Positions 7,571 through 15,816 of a DNA stretch of 18,943 bases are shown here, in pieces. The stretch covers positions 1 through 18,943 of the forward strand of contig DDSL01000003.1 in NCBI GenBank assembly GCA_002343825.1. Direction: 5' to 3'. Position 1 is the first letter of the stretch, and each line of letters begins with the position of its first letter. A program made the translations under genes and the position numbers. The DNA comes from Chthonomonas sp. UBA2391. Lineage in GTDB: Bacteria; Armatimonadota; Fimbriimonadia; Fimbriimonadales; Fimbriimonadaceae. The notes beneath the pieces are model-generated. The model was not told where the DNA came from and did no database searches. It worked only from the letters and a program-made list of their open reading frames with translations.

Positions 7571-8727
7571 GGGTTTCGACTCCATGGAAAAGGTAAGAAA
7601 TCGATATGCTCGCCTTGGGCCAATGTGATCACATCGCGGTTGATCCTCACAAGTCCGTCGCTCTCCAAAAGGCCAAAGTTCGCGTGGGAGCCAATGACGT
7701 TTAGGATTGTAATCTCACCGCCGGGTAGTTGCTTCGCAGGGAGAAATTCTTCGCGTCCCGGCTTCCTATCCATTGTTTTCGCGATTTGCCTGGATTCACA
7801 TTGGAACTCATCACCCAGCCAGGCACTGACGAAAACAAGATAACCAACCCAAGTCGAGAGAGGATTGCCAGGGAGGCCAAACCATACCTTCCCATCTTCG
7901 CGCGTTCCGAAGGCAATCGGCTTGCCCGGTTTCACGGCGACCCCGTGGAACCTCACGTGGAAACCCGCCTCCTCCATGGCCGCTCGAACGAGGTCATAAG
8001 CCCCGACGGAAACCCCGCCGGTCGTGATCAGGAGCTCGGAACTTTGGATCGACTCGTGGATCTGAGCGCGCAGCTCTTCTTGGGAATCTGGAGCATGTCG
8101 CACTTGTGCGCGGATGCCTCTGAGGGCCAAGGCAGAAGCGAGAGCTGTCGCATTGGAATTGAATATCTGACCGTATTGGAGTGACTGGCCAGGAGGCACG
8201 ACTTCATTCCCGGTGCTGAGGATGGTGACATTGGGCAGACCGCGGACTTCAACCGTGGCAAGTCCGCAACTCGCGCACGCGGCGAGATGGGGTGGTGTCA
8301 ACGTCGCTCCCTTCTGCGCGACGAGATGCCCCACCGGAGCTTCTTCAGCCTGAAGCCGCACATGCCCGCCCTTTCGAACTTCTCCCACGAGCAAGCCGTC
8401 TTGTTCCGAAGCGTCTTCTTGCGCGATGATGCCGTAGGTTCGGGTTGGCACGGGGGCTCCTGTGAAGATGCGCACGGCCTCACACGGCTGGATACCCCCA
8501 GGAGCCGTCGCCCCCGCGGCAACCTCACCAACGATTTCCCAGGGCCCTTCCGGACTCCCGACGGCGAAGCCGTCCATGGCAGAGTTATCAAAGAGCGGAA
8601 GATCAAATGGGGAAACGACATCTTTCGCCAATACCCGGCCCAGGGCGCGAATCAGCTCCACTCCTTCCGTTGGTATGGTCCGGCGATGATCGCGAATGAT
8701 TGAAAGCGCCTCTTCGACCGTGATCAC
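7567..8727 (-). CDS. moeA: MoeA, molybdenum insertase
   Basis: A 386-residue protein that inserts molybdate into adenylated molybdopterin. Family motifs are visible in order: NSAMDGFAV near the N-terminus, FTGAPVPTR, STGNEVV, TTGGVSVGAYD, KPGKPIAFG and GLPGNPLS. The C-terminal domain IV begins after about residue 310. The start is GTG at 8727, which overlaps the stop of the moaC-mogA fusion as GTGA and follows a GGGAGGG; a longer reading from 8802 would lie wholly inside the upstream gene. It works with the MogA half of the preceding fusion. Confidence 0.93.
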   Translation of the reverse strand: MITVEEALSIIRDHRRTIPTEGVELIRALGRVLAKDVVSPFDLPLFDNSAMDGFAVGSPEGPWEIVGEVAAGATAPGGIQPCEAVRIFTGAPVPTRTYGIIAQEDASEQDGLLVGEVRKGGHVRLQAEEAPVGHLVAQKGATLTPPHLAACASCGLATVEVRGLPNVTILSTGNEVVPPGQSLQYGQIFNSNATALASALALRGIRAQVRHAPDSQEELRAQIHESIQSSELLITTGGVSVGAYDLVRAAMEEAGFHVRFHGVAVKPGKPIAFGTREDGKVWFGLPGNPLSTWVGYLVFVSAWLGDEFQCESRQIAKTMDRKPGREEFLPAKQLPGGEITILNVIGSHANFGLLESDGLVRINRDVITLAQGEHIDFLPFPWSRNP

Positions 8728-9626
8728 GGGTGGCCCTCCCCTGCGAGCATGGAATGAACATGCAACAGGCTCGGCATCAAGCAGGCCATGGCATCCTCGC
8801 ACGCTCCCGGGCTGCCCGGAATTGCCAGCACAACCGTCTCTCCAATGATCCCAGCAATCGGCCTGGCAAACATCGCGGTCGGTAGCCTTGAATGGCTGTA
8901 GGATTGAAAGGCAGCGACCACACCAGGGAGGCTTTTTTCGAGGAGCGGTGCGATGGTATCAGAAGTGATATCCCTCGGGCCAACTCCAGTGCCTCCGCTG
9001 ATCACGAGCAACGAAACACCTCTTTCAGCGGCAGCGCGAACCTCATTAACCAGCAATTCCGATTCATCGGGCAGAACTTTCACCGAGACAGAGCCTGCGC
9101 CGTGGCCCTTGAGCGCCTGCTCAAGGGCCGGGCCGCTGCGATCTTCGTACTCGGCACGATGCGCTCGATCTGACATCACCAGAACTTGTGCGCTCCAGTC
9201 GCTAAGCTTGGGAAGATCGCTCTTCCCTCCAGTCTTGGAAAGAAGGCGGACGCCGACGATTTCCATGTCGTCGTCGATCATTTTCAGCATGTCGTAGAGG
9301 GTGAGCACGGCGGCAGCGGCCCCGGTCATGGCCTCCATCTCAACCCCGGTTTTGCCCACAGAGACAACGAAGACCTCGACCACGATCCGGTCTGCTAGAA
9401 ACTCAAACTCGACCCGCACATGCTCAATCGGGATGTTATGGCAGTAAGGAATCCACTCGGTTGTTTTCTTCGTCGCCTGAATCGCCGCAACCTTAGCGAC
9501 GGGAACCGGGTCTCCTTTGGGAGTATCGCCATTCTGGACGCGCCGAATCGTCTCCTCGCTCGCCGTGAGTTCAGCGCGAGCGAGGGCCGTTCGCTTGGTC
9601 GTGTTCTTAAAAGAAACGTCTCTCAT
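8724..9626 (-). CDS. moaC: MoaC-MogA/MoaB fusion (cyclic pyranopterin synthase plus molybdopterin adenylyltransferase)
   Basis: A 300-residue two-domain protein. Residues 1-143 are MoaC, which with MoaA forms cyclic pyranopterin monophosphate: ATKKTTEWIPYCHNIP at 51-66, VGKTGVEMEAMTGA at 90-103 and LLSKTGGKS at 128-136. Residues 146-300 are a MogA/MoaB domain, with the adenylyltransferase loop ISGGTGVGPRDIT at 209-221 and AIPGSPGA near 268-275. The fusion joins a very early and a late step of Moco synthesis; MoaCB fusions are known elsewhere. ATG at 9626 overlaps the moaA stop (ATGA). Confidence 0.93.
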   Translation of the reverse strand: MRDVSFKNTTKRTALARAELTASEETIRRVQNGDTPKGDPVPVAKVAAIQATKKTTEWIPYCHNIPIEHVRVEFEFLADRIVVEVFVVSVGKTGVEMEAMTGAAAAVLTLYDMLKMIDDDMEIVGVRLLSKTGGKSDLPKLSDWSAQVLVMSDRAHRAEYEDRSGPALEQALKGHGAGSVSVKVLPDESELLVNEVRAAAERGVSLLVISGGTGVGPRDITSDTIAPLLEKSLPGVVAAFQSYSHSRLPTAMFARPIAGIIGETVVLAIPGSPGACEDAMACLMPSLLHVHSMLAGEGHP

Positions 9627-10612
9627 CCGCCGATTTGCACCATGGTCAAGTTATCTCGTTGAGCCCAGTTTCGCATCGGTGGATGGGCACTCCACTTGCC
9701 ATCGAGGCACTCTCGAACAGCTGTCTCCAGTTCTGAGTCGGGTGCTCCTCCTCGAATCAAGTCCCGTAACGAGACGCTCGGTGGTAAGAAGAGACACGAT
9801 TTAAGCTGACCGTCTGCCGTCAAGCGAAGGCGGTTGCAGCCTGAACAGAAGCTCTCGGTGACGCTTGAGACAAAGGCGACCCGGCCCTCGGAGCCATCGA
9901 TTGCATACTCCCGGGCAACATCCGAGGCCCCAGATCCCAAGGGTCGAATCTCGAATCGCTCGGAGAGTCGGGCCCGAATCTCGGCGGACGAGACGACCCG
10001 GCCTGCGTTCCAACCGTTGTCGAGAAAAGGCATGAATTCAATGAACCGGACGGTCAGATTGTGTTCGCAGGCAAAATCGCCGAAGTGGATGATCTCATCC
10101 TCATTCACTCCGGGAAGAACCACCACGTTGATCTTGGTCTCTAGCCCCGCCGCATGGGCGGTCTCAATTCCTTGGAGAACCCTGGGTAACTCGTTGCGCC
10201 GTGTGATCTCAAAGAATCGATCCTGCCGCAGGGTATCCACACTCACGTTGACGCTTGCCAGCCCAGCCGACTTGAGCGCCACTGCGTCTTGGGCCAAGTG
10301 GGTTCCGTTCGTTGTCATTGCAAGCTGGTTCAGACCCGGGATGGCGGCAAGGGATTCAACGAGACCAATGTAGCCGTTGCGCAGGGTTGGCTCGCCGCCG
10401 GTAAGCCGGATCTTCCGCACGCCACGCTCAACGAAGAACCGAGCAAGACGCTCAATCTCCTCAAAGCTCAAAATTTCTTCGCGTGGTTGCCAGGCGACGC
10501 CTTCTTCGGGCATGCAGTAGACGCACCGAAAATTGCATCGATCCGTGATCGACACCCGAAGGTAGTCATGGAATCGACCAAACCGATCCGTCAGCACGTC
10601 CGCGTGGGTCAC
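9623..10612 (-). CDS. moaA: MoaA, radical SAM GTP 3',8-cyclase
   Basis: A 329-residue protein catalysing the first step of Moco synthesis. The radical-SAM cluster motif is CNFRCVYC at 26-33, with GGEPT at 73-77. The second, GTP-binding cluster is CSGCNRLRLTADGQLKSCL in the C-terminal part, and the chain ends in Gly-Gly as expected. The start is GTG at 10612, exactly 41.5 bp from the centre of the operator at 10647-10660, with no Shine-Dalgarno, so the first base of the codon may be the first base of the mRNA. A CACAAT sits at the -12 to -7 position. First gene of a five-gene Moco operon followed by the TSUP permease. Confidence 0.95.
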   Translation of the reverse strand: MTHADVLTDRFGRFHDYLRVSITDRCNFRCVYCMPEEGVAWQPREEILSFEEIERLARFFVERGVRKIRLTGGEPTLRNGYIGLVESLAAIPGLNQLAMTTNGTHLAQDAVALKSAGLASVNVSVDTLRQDRFFEITRRNELPRVLQGIETAHAAGLETKINVVVLPGVNEDEIIHFGDFACEHNLTVRFIEFMPFLDNGWNAGRVVSSAEIRARLSERFEIRPLGSGASDVAREYAIDGSEGRVAFVSSVTESFCSGCNRLRLTADGQLKSCLFLPPSVSLRDLIRGGAPDSELETAVRECLDGKWSAHPPMRNWAQRDNLTMVQIGG

Positions 10613-10646
10613 GACTCAATTGTGCCGTAAGCCGCCGCGTGGAACC

Positions 10647-10660
10647 ATGATATCCATCAT
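10647..10660. promoter_or_regulatory. FNR-like operator, copy 3, shared by moaA and narK1 (ATGAT-ATCC-ATCAT)
   Basis: Centre 10653.5. It is exactly 41.5 bp from the moaA GTG at 10612 on one side and 41.5 bp from the narK ATG at 10695 on the other, so one palindrome could activate both promoters. Candidate -10 boxes are CACAAT (10624-10619, minus) and CATAAC (10683-10688, plus). Confidence 0.88.
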
Positions 10661-10694
10661 AAACCTCGTCGAGAGTGCGGGCCATAACAGGGGC

Positions 10695-12182
10695 ATGCCA
10701 GATCGAGCCTTTGCCAACCGCATGCTCCTTATCAACACCATCGCCTTCACGGTGTGCTTTGCCGTCTGGACGATGTACGGTGTGCTGGGGGCTTTTTTGG
10801 TCGATAAGCAGATCATTCCGATCTCCAAAGAGCAGCTCGGTTGGCTTCTTGGTGTCCCCATTCTCACCGGGTCGATCATGCGGTTGCCGGTCGGGCTACT
10901 CACGGACCGTTTTGGGGGCAAGCCGGTCTACATCGGCGTGATGCTCCTTGCGACCGCCGGAGTTGCATCCGTGAGCTTCGCAAATACGTTCGCCCATCTC
11001 GTGATCTCGGGGCTCATTTTTGGGATGAGCGGCGCGGCTTTCGCGGTCGGCATCGCCTACACATCCGTGTTTTTTCCCAAGGAAAAGCAAGGAACTGCGC
11101 TCGGGATCTTTGGAGTTGGAAACGCGGGCTCGGCGTTAACCACCCTGCTTGCTCCCCTCGCGCTGCAAAGACTTACTCAGGAGGGCAACGAATTGGAAGG
11201 GTGGCGCACTTTGCCTCTGATTTACGCGGCATGCCTTTTTGGAATGACGATCCTGTTTGCGGTCTTTACGAAGAATCGGGTCACGGAAGGAGCAGGCCAA
11301 AAGACCATCCGCACCATGCTTGCCCCTCTCAAGTCGGTTCGAGTTTGGCGATTCGGTGCGTACTACTTTCTTGTGTTTGGGGCGTTCGTTGCCCTGGCTC
11401 AGTGGCTTGTACCTTACTATCTCAACGTCTACGGAATGAGCCTCGCGATGGCAGGGCTGATGGCGAGCATCTTTAGCCTTCCGAGCGGCTTAGTTCGTGC
11501 CCTTGGAGGGTGGATGAGCGATAAGTTTGGGGCACGAGCCACGATGTACTGGGTGCTGGCGAGTTGCGTGGTTTTGTTCACGCTGGTCGTCGCGCCGCGT
11601 ATGGACATCATGTCCCCAGGGGAAGGAGTTTTGGCGGATCGAGCCGGAACCGTGACTCAGGTCGGTCAAGATCGGATTCAAATTGATGATCAGTCGTATG
11701 CTTTGAAGACGGCCCGTGGCTCGACCCAGACCCTGTCGAGCAAGGGTTCGAGCCTTTCTGAGGGCACGATCATCCTCCCCAGAAGTCAGTCTTGGCAAGA
11801 GCCAGTGGTGCAGGTGGGCCAAAAAGTTAAGAAGCGCGAGCTACTTGCCCGCGGTGTGACTCACGTTTACTTTCAGGCCAACGTGTGGGTGTTTACGACT
11901 ATCGTTTTCTTGGCGGGAATCATGATGGGGATCGGGAAAGCCGCCGTGTATCGCCACATCCCCGACTATTTTCCGAACGACGTTGGAGTCGTGGGTGGAA
12001 TCGTTGGGGTCATCGGTGGACTGGGCGGCTTCGTTTGCCCGATTCTGTTTGGCTACCTGCTAAAACTGACCGGACTCTGGACATCTTGTTGGCTGCTCCT
12101 GGCCCTCATTAGTGTTGTTTGTCTGGTTTGGATGCACGTCACGATCCTTAAAATGGCAAAGCAGGCTCCGGCGACGGAATAG
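10695..12182 (+). CDS. narK: NarK-type nitrate/nitrite transporter with an extra loop domain
   Basis: A 495-residue MFS protein of the nitrate/nitrite porter family with about 12 membrane helices. Substrate arginines are R63 (GSIMRLPVG) and R268 (SGLVRALGG). The Gly-rich nitrate signatures are GVGNAGSALTTLLAP (140-154) and GVIGGLGGF (438-446). These features fit NarK1-type nitrate/proton symport, by family knowledge. Odd feature: about 90 polar residues (302-395) interrupt the fold between late helices and include VVQVGQKVKKRELLARG, which resembles a lipoyl-like hairpin. The start at 10695 is 41.5 bp from the operator centre with no Shine-Dalgarno; the frame is open further upstream to 10620 but that part covers the operator itself. 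Confidence 0.92.
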   Translation: MPDRAFANRMLLINTIAFTVCFAVWTMYGVLGAFLVDKQIIPISKEQLGWLLGVPILTGSIMRLPVGLLTDRFGGKPVYIGVMLLATAGVASVSFANTFAHLVISGLIFGMSGAAFAVGIAYTSVFFPKEKQGTALGIFGVGNAGSALTTLLAPLALQRLTQEGNELEGWRTLPLIYAACLFGMTILFAVFTKNRVTEGAGQKTIRTMLAPLKSVRVWRFGAYYFLVFGAFVALAQWLVPYYLNVYGMSLAMAGLMASIFSLPSGLVRALGGWMSDKFGARATMYWVLASCVVLFTLVVAPRMDIMSPGEGVLADRAGTVTQVGQDRIQIDDQSYALKTARGSTQTLSSKGSSLSEGTIILPRSQSWQEPVVQVGQKVKKRELLARGVTHVYFQANVWVFTTIVFLAGIMMGIGKAAVYRHIPDYFPNDVGVVGGIVGVIGGLGGFVCPILFGYLLKLTGLWTSCWLLLALISVVCLVWMHVTILKMAKQAPATE

Positions 12183-12239
12183 ACCCGCGCGCTTCCCAGA
12201 GCCCCTCGGACGAAGGAGGCCTGAGCCACTTGAGATTTT

Positions 12240-12253
12240 ATGACAGGCATCAT
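12240..12253. promoter_or_regulatory. FNR-like operator, copy 4 (ATGAC-AGGC-ATCAT)
   Basis: Centre 12246.5, between the two transporter genes. The core is identical to copy 2. The class II spacing predicts transcription from about 12288, and AACAAT at 12276-12281 fits a -10 element. The gene start (12306) is 59.5 bp from the centre, so this unit would have a short leader of about 18 nt. Confidence 0.82.
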
Positions 12254-12305
12254 AGCGCGCCGTAAGCGGATCATCAACAATGAGGAAAGACAAAGAGTCC
12301 GACCC

Positions 12306-13637
12306 ATGAAGACAGAAAACGACACTCAGAAAGTTCAAGAATGGCAACCTAACGATCCTGCCTTTTGGGAGTCCACCGCGAAGCCGGTCGCCTGGCGGAC
12401 GTTATGGGTGACCACGTTCTGCCTACTTTTGAGCTTCTCCACCTGGTTCATGGTGAGTGCTCTGGTCGTGAAACTTTCTGGGATCGGATTCAAATTCACG
12501 CCCCAGGAACTGTTCTGGCTGACGGCCATGCCTGGCCTCGCGGCTGGAACTTTGCGCATCGTTCACACCTTTCTCATCCCCATATTTGGAACCCGCAAGA
12601 CCGTGAGTGTATCGACGCTCCTCTTAGCGATCCCTTGCGCGGGTTGGGGGTTCGCGGTCATGAACCCTCAGACACCGCTCTCTACATTCTTGATCCTGGC
12701 CTTTCTCGCAGGTTTGGGTGGGGGCAACTTCAGTTCATTTATGCCGAGCACTTCGTTGTTCTTCCCAAAATCCAAACTGGGTACAGCACTCGGGATTCAA
12801 GCGGGAATCGGTAATTTTGGCGTGAGTGTTGCTCAGTTCCTCATCCCCGCCATTCTCGGGATCGCCCTGGTGGGTAGTTCGCAAACTTTAACCAACCCAA
12901 AGACCGGGGCGACCAGCAACATCTATCTTCAAAACGGTGCACTGATTTGGGTGCCGCTTGTGCTCTTGGGTGCGGTGGTCGCTTGGTTTGGTCTTCGGGA
13001 CGTGCCGGTTCAGGCTAGCTTTAAGGAGCAACTCGATATATTCAGAGAAAAGCACACATGGGTCATGACCTCGCTCTACATCATGACCTTCGGGTCGTTC
13101 AGCGGCCTAGCAGCTGCTTTTCCTTTGATGATCAAGCAACTCTACGGCGGATTCGATGGAGCCCCAGATCCACTGGCGTTCGCATTTCTTGGCCCCCTGG
13201 TTGGTGCTGGAGTCCGCGCTGCCGCAGGGCCAGTCGCAGACAAAGTTGGAGGGGCAAAGGTCACGATGGTCAGCGGTCTTGGGATGCTCGGGTGCAGCAT
13301 TGCAATCCTGCCGTTTGCGAATCCAACTTCGATGGCGAGCTGGAGCGGTTTTCTTTGGCTCATGCTCGGCATCTTCTTCTTCAGCGGCATTGGCAATGCG
13401 AGCACGTTCAAACAGATTCCCATGATTTTCCCGCCGCGCCAGGCCGGGGGCGTGATCGGATGGACTTCCGCGATTGCGGCCTATGGGCCGTTCGCTTTCA
13501 GTCTGATCCTCGGAACAGTGCTCGGATCGGGCCGTAATGCAGCCCCATTCTTCGTAGGCCTGGCCATTTTCTACGTGATCAATATCGGCCTGAACTGGTG
13601 GTTCTACTCCAGAAGAGGGGCTGAAAAACCCTGCTAG
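12306..13637 (+). CDS. narK: NarK-type nitrate/nitrite transporter (E. coli NarK-like)
   Basis: A 443-residue MFS protein with about 12 helices. R84 (GTLRIVHTF) and R304 (GAGVRAAAGP) match the positions of the substrate arginines of E. coli NarK. The signatures GIGNFGVSVAQFLIPAI (168-184) and GIGNAS (361-366) are those of NarK2-type nitrate/nitrite exchangers. It lacks the extra loop of the preceding transporter. The start at 12306 (MKTENDTQK) has a purine stretch AAAGAG 8 bp upstream; an in-frame ATG at 12240 is part of the operator and is rejected. Paired symporter and antiporter genes fit nitrate respiration with nitrite export. Confidence 0.92.
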   Translation: MKTENDTQKVQEWQPNDPAFWESTAKPVAWRTLWVTTFCLLLSFSTWFMVSALVVKLSGIGFKFTPQELFWLTAMPGLAAGTLRIVHTFLIPIFGTRKTVSVSTLLLAIPCAGWGFAVMNPQTPLSTFLILAFLAGLGGGNFSSFMPSTSLFFPKSKLGTALGIQAGIGNFGVSVAQFLIPAILGIALVGSSQTLTNPKTGATSNIYLQNGALIWVPLVLLGAVVAWFGLRDVPVQASFKEQLDIFREKHTWVMTSLYIMTFGSFSGLAAAFPLMIKQLYGGFDGAPDPLAFAFLGPLVGAGVRAAAGPVADKVGGAKVTMVSGLGMLGCSIAILPFANPTSMASWSGFLWLMLGIFFFSGIGNASTFKQIPMIFPPRQAGGVIGWTSAIAAYGPFAFSLILGTVLGSGRNAAPFFVGLAIFYVINIGLNWWFYSRRGAEKPC

Positions 13638-13660
13638 CCATTTAGCGGCCCGTTCCTGAT

Positions 13661-13674
13661 ATGACAATCATCAT
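13661..13674. promoter_or_regulatory. FNR-like operator, copy 5 (ATGAC-AATC-ATCAT)
   Basis: Centre 13667.5, 42.5 bp before the ATG at 13710. GATAAT at 13697-13702 sits exactly at -12 to -7 and matches five of six bases of TATAAT. It would drive the nnrS-like gene and the regulator gene behind it, giving autoregulation. Confidence 0.87.
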
Positions 13675-13709
13675 GGCGGAGATCGACGGAGCGCACGATA
13701 ATGAAGTCC

Positions 13710-15083
13710 ATGATCAAAGAGCGGCCTTCGTTGACTCTGCTTCCGATGCGTTCGACGATTCCCATCGCCAAGTCGGGCACGGATCGCGCGGAGACCCAGG
13801 TGTACCGCCCCTTCTTTGTGAGCGGCATCATCACAGTACTTACGGTGGGTTGTCTGCTCGGGGCGATTGCCTTGATGGGTATCGCTCGGCAACGAAGCTA
13901 TACGGCTTCCGTCTGGACCCCGTACGTCTTAGCCCACGCTAACTCGCAGCTCTTTGGGTGGGTCGGCTTTTTTGTCATGGGGTTTGCCATGCAACAGCAC
14001 GGAACCACGCTCGCGAAGAGCGCGTCGTTTCACAAGATCGCCTGGTGGGCTCTAGGCAGCATGGGAGCCGGTATTACGCTGCGATTCGCAGCTGAACCTC
14101 TCGCCCAGCAAGACCCCTCACGCTGGCTCTGGTTAGGGCTAGTCTCCGCGAGCCTTCAGATCGTTGCCGTGGCGTTGTTCCTGTACAACATCGGAGCTAA
14201 CCGATACCGGAAGGCGGAACCCCTCACGTGGCCGACCGCGTTTGTGTTCGCCTCGTTGGGGTGCTTGCTCCTGGTCGCCATATCCGAGCCCATTGCATTT
14301 GCGCTGAGTCACCAGCCGAGCCGGGAGGCGTCGATTGCCTTTGTCGCCCAATGGTTCACGCCTCTTCGCGAACTGCAATTTTTGGGCTTTGTGGCGATGA
14401 TGATCTTTGGCGTCGCGGCGAGCAAGTTCCCCGGATGCCTTGGTTTTCGAGCCGCTGACGCGGGTTGGGGCCTTGCCGCATTCGGACTCTGGTCGAGTGG
14501 GCTGGCCGCCCGCGTGGTAGGCTGGAACGTGTATTTTCAGTCCGGGCTCATGCCGGGCACAGATTCTTGGTTTCGTCTGGGCGGCGTATTGCTGGCGTTA
14601 GGCGCTGGGGCGATGACCCTTTCGTTGGGTGTCTTTAGCCGCACGCGCCATGCCAATCCAAGTCAGAATTTCATCCGGTCTGCTTTTGCCTGGTTGCTGA
14701 TTGCCGGCGCGCTTCTGATCTTGGAGCCCCTGCATTTACGGGCAATCGGCGCTCCATTTTCACACGCCTACACTGGCGCGATCCGCCACGCGGTGACGGT
14801 GGGATTCATTTCACAGATGATCGTGGCGGTGGGCTACCACTTGGTTACAAAAATGCTGATGCTGGATGAGCGAAAGGTTCCCGCCCTCTGGAGCGTCTTT
14901 GTTCTGCTGAACGTGGGCAATGCGGCACGGGTCGGTTTGGAAATCATCACGGACTTGAATCGCTCTGCCTTTGCCCCGATGGGCTGGACCGGTTTCGTGG
15001 AGCTCCTCGGTCTCGGCATTTGGGCGACGATCATGCTCAGATTCTTGCTACGAAGGAGCCAGACTTATGCGACAAGCTGCTGA
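13710..15083 (+). CDS. nnrS: NnrS-family membrane protein
   Basis: A 457-residue protein with about 12 membrane helices. HANSQLFGWVGFFVMGFAMQ near the N-terminus and AIRHAVTVGFISQMIVAVGYH in the C-terminal half are the hallmark His-bearing segments of NnrS, a haem/copper membrane protein linked to nitric-oxide stress and denitrification regulons. The start is set at 13710 because the earlier ATG at 13701 overlaps the GATAAT -10 box, while 13710 sits one base from the predicted transcription start. It overlaps the Crp/Fnr gene by 17 bp, so the two are one operon. Confidence 0.87.
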   Translation: MIKERPSLTLLPMRSTIPIAKSGTDRAETQVYRPFFVSGIITVLTVGCLLGAIALMGIARQRSYTASVWTPYVLAHANSQLFGWVGFFVMGFAMQQHGTTLAKSASFHKIAWWALGSMGAGITLRFAAEPLAQQDPSRWLWLGLVSASLQIVAVALFLYNIGANRYRKAEPLTWPTAFVFASLGCLLLVAISEPIAFALSHQPSREASIAFVAQWFTPLRELQFLGFVAMMIFGVAASKFPGCLGFRAADAGWGLAAFGLWSSGLAARVVGWNVYFQSGLMPGTDSWFRLGGVLLALGAGAMTLSLGVFSRTRHANPSQNFIRSAFAWLLIAGALLILEPLHLRAIGAPFSHAYTGAIRHAVTVGFISQMIVAVGYHLVTKMLMLDERKVPALWSVFVLLNVGNAARVGLEIITDLNRSAFAPMGWTGFVELLGLGIWATIMLRFLLRRSQTYATSC

Positions 15084-15816
15084 GATTCGAACCATTCTGG
15101 ATGGCTGCGGCCTCGGCCATGGCAGTAATCCTTCGAGCCTGGACCGGCTCCACGCCGCCAGCGAGTTAGAAACATTTGAGGAAGGGACCTACCTATGGCG
15201 TCGCTGGGCTCCAGCAAGATTCTTCTGTGTTCTCGTGTCCGGTTTGGTAAGACTCACTCAAGAGGCGCCCTGTGGAAAGCAAGTGGTGGTTGAGCTTCTG
15301 GGCCCCGGCGATTGCACCGGCTTGCTCGCGACCCTCGGCAATGTATCTCATCCGTTCTCCTGCTTGGCTCTGACCGATGTTGAGGCCCTTATCGTTGACA
15401 GTGATGCCTGGCGGGATGCCACCTTTAATGACCCAGAGTTGCTCCGAAAAGCGGCCAGGGCGGCCGTACCGCGTATGTTGGGGGGATACGGGTTTATGGC
15501 GGCCATGGCCACCGGCGAAGTGGAAGCTCGTTTGGCGCTTGCTCTATTGCGGCTCGATGAGATCAACGCCCGCGATCACGGCCTGGCGACTCCCATCCAC
15601 CTCACTCGCAAGGCCCTGGCCGAAATCGGGGTCACCACAGTTGAAAGTGCCATTAGAATCACCTCCCGGTGGAACAAAGCAGGCACGATTTTAACGGGCC
15701 ACAAAAGCCTCACCGTCGTTGACCGGGCCAGCCTCTATTCGACCGCCCACTTGGCCGACTCCAATAAAGTCTTGAGCTCCGACGGCGTATTGACTCCTCT
15801 GCACCAATCGGGCTGA
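15067..15816 (+). CDS. Crp/Fnr-family transcription regulator (DNR/NNR-like)
   Basis: A 249-residue protein. Residues about 25-120 are a cyclic-nucleotide-binding-type sensor fold, then a dimer helix, then a winged helix-turn-helix at about 178-215. The recognition helix reads TTVESAIR: E193 and R197 match the base-contacting Glu and Arg of FNR, but I196 replaces the FNR serine. The N-terminus has one cysteine (C14) and lacks the Cys cluster of FNR, so it is not an O2-sensing Fe-S FNR; a DNR-like NO or haem sensor is possible but not shown. ATG at 15067 has AAGGAG 8 bp upstream; longer in-frame starts lie inside nnrS. It is the only regulator in the window and the best candidate for the six ATGAY-N4-ATCAT sites. 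Confidence 0.9.
   Translation: MRQAAEIRTILDGCGLGHGSNPSSLDRLHAASELETFEEGTYLWRRWAPARFFCVLVSGLVRLTQEAPCGKQVVVELLGPGDCTGLLATLGNVSHPFSCLALTDVEALIVDSDAWRDATFNDPELLRKAARAAVPRMLGGYGFMAAMATGEVEARLALALLRLDEINARDHGLATPIHLTRKALAEIGVTTVESAIRITSRWNKAGTILTGHKSLTVVDRASLYSTAHLADSNKVLSSDGVLTPLHQSG

Noticed and set aside
10620..10694. N-terminal extension of the first narK from an upstream GTG
   Set aside because: The extension would be encoded by the operator and promoter region; MPDRAFANRM at 10695 fits the family N-terminus and the operator spacing.
12240..12305. N-terminal extension of the second narK from ATG 12240
   Set aside because: This ATG is the first half-site of the operator; the extension is basic and unlike the family.
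13107..13667. Minus-strand frame of 186 codons
   Set aside because: Antisense to the second narK; composition is typical of an antisense shadow.
14971..15066. Upstream start for the Crp/Fnr gene
   Set aside because: It lies inside nnrS and encodes unrelated sequence; ATG 15067 has a good AAGGAG at the right spacing.
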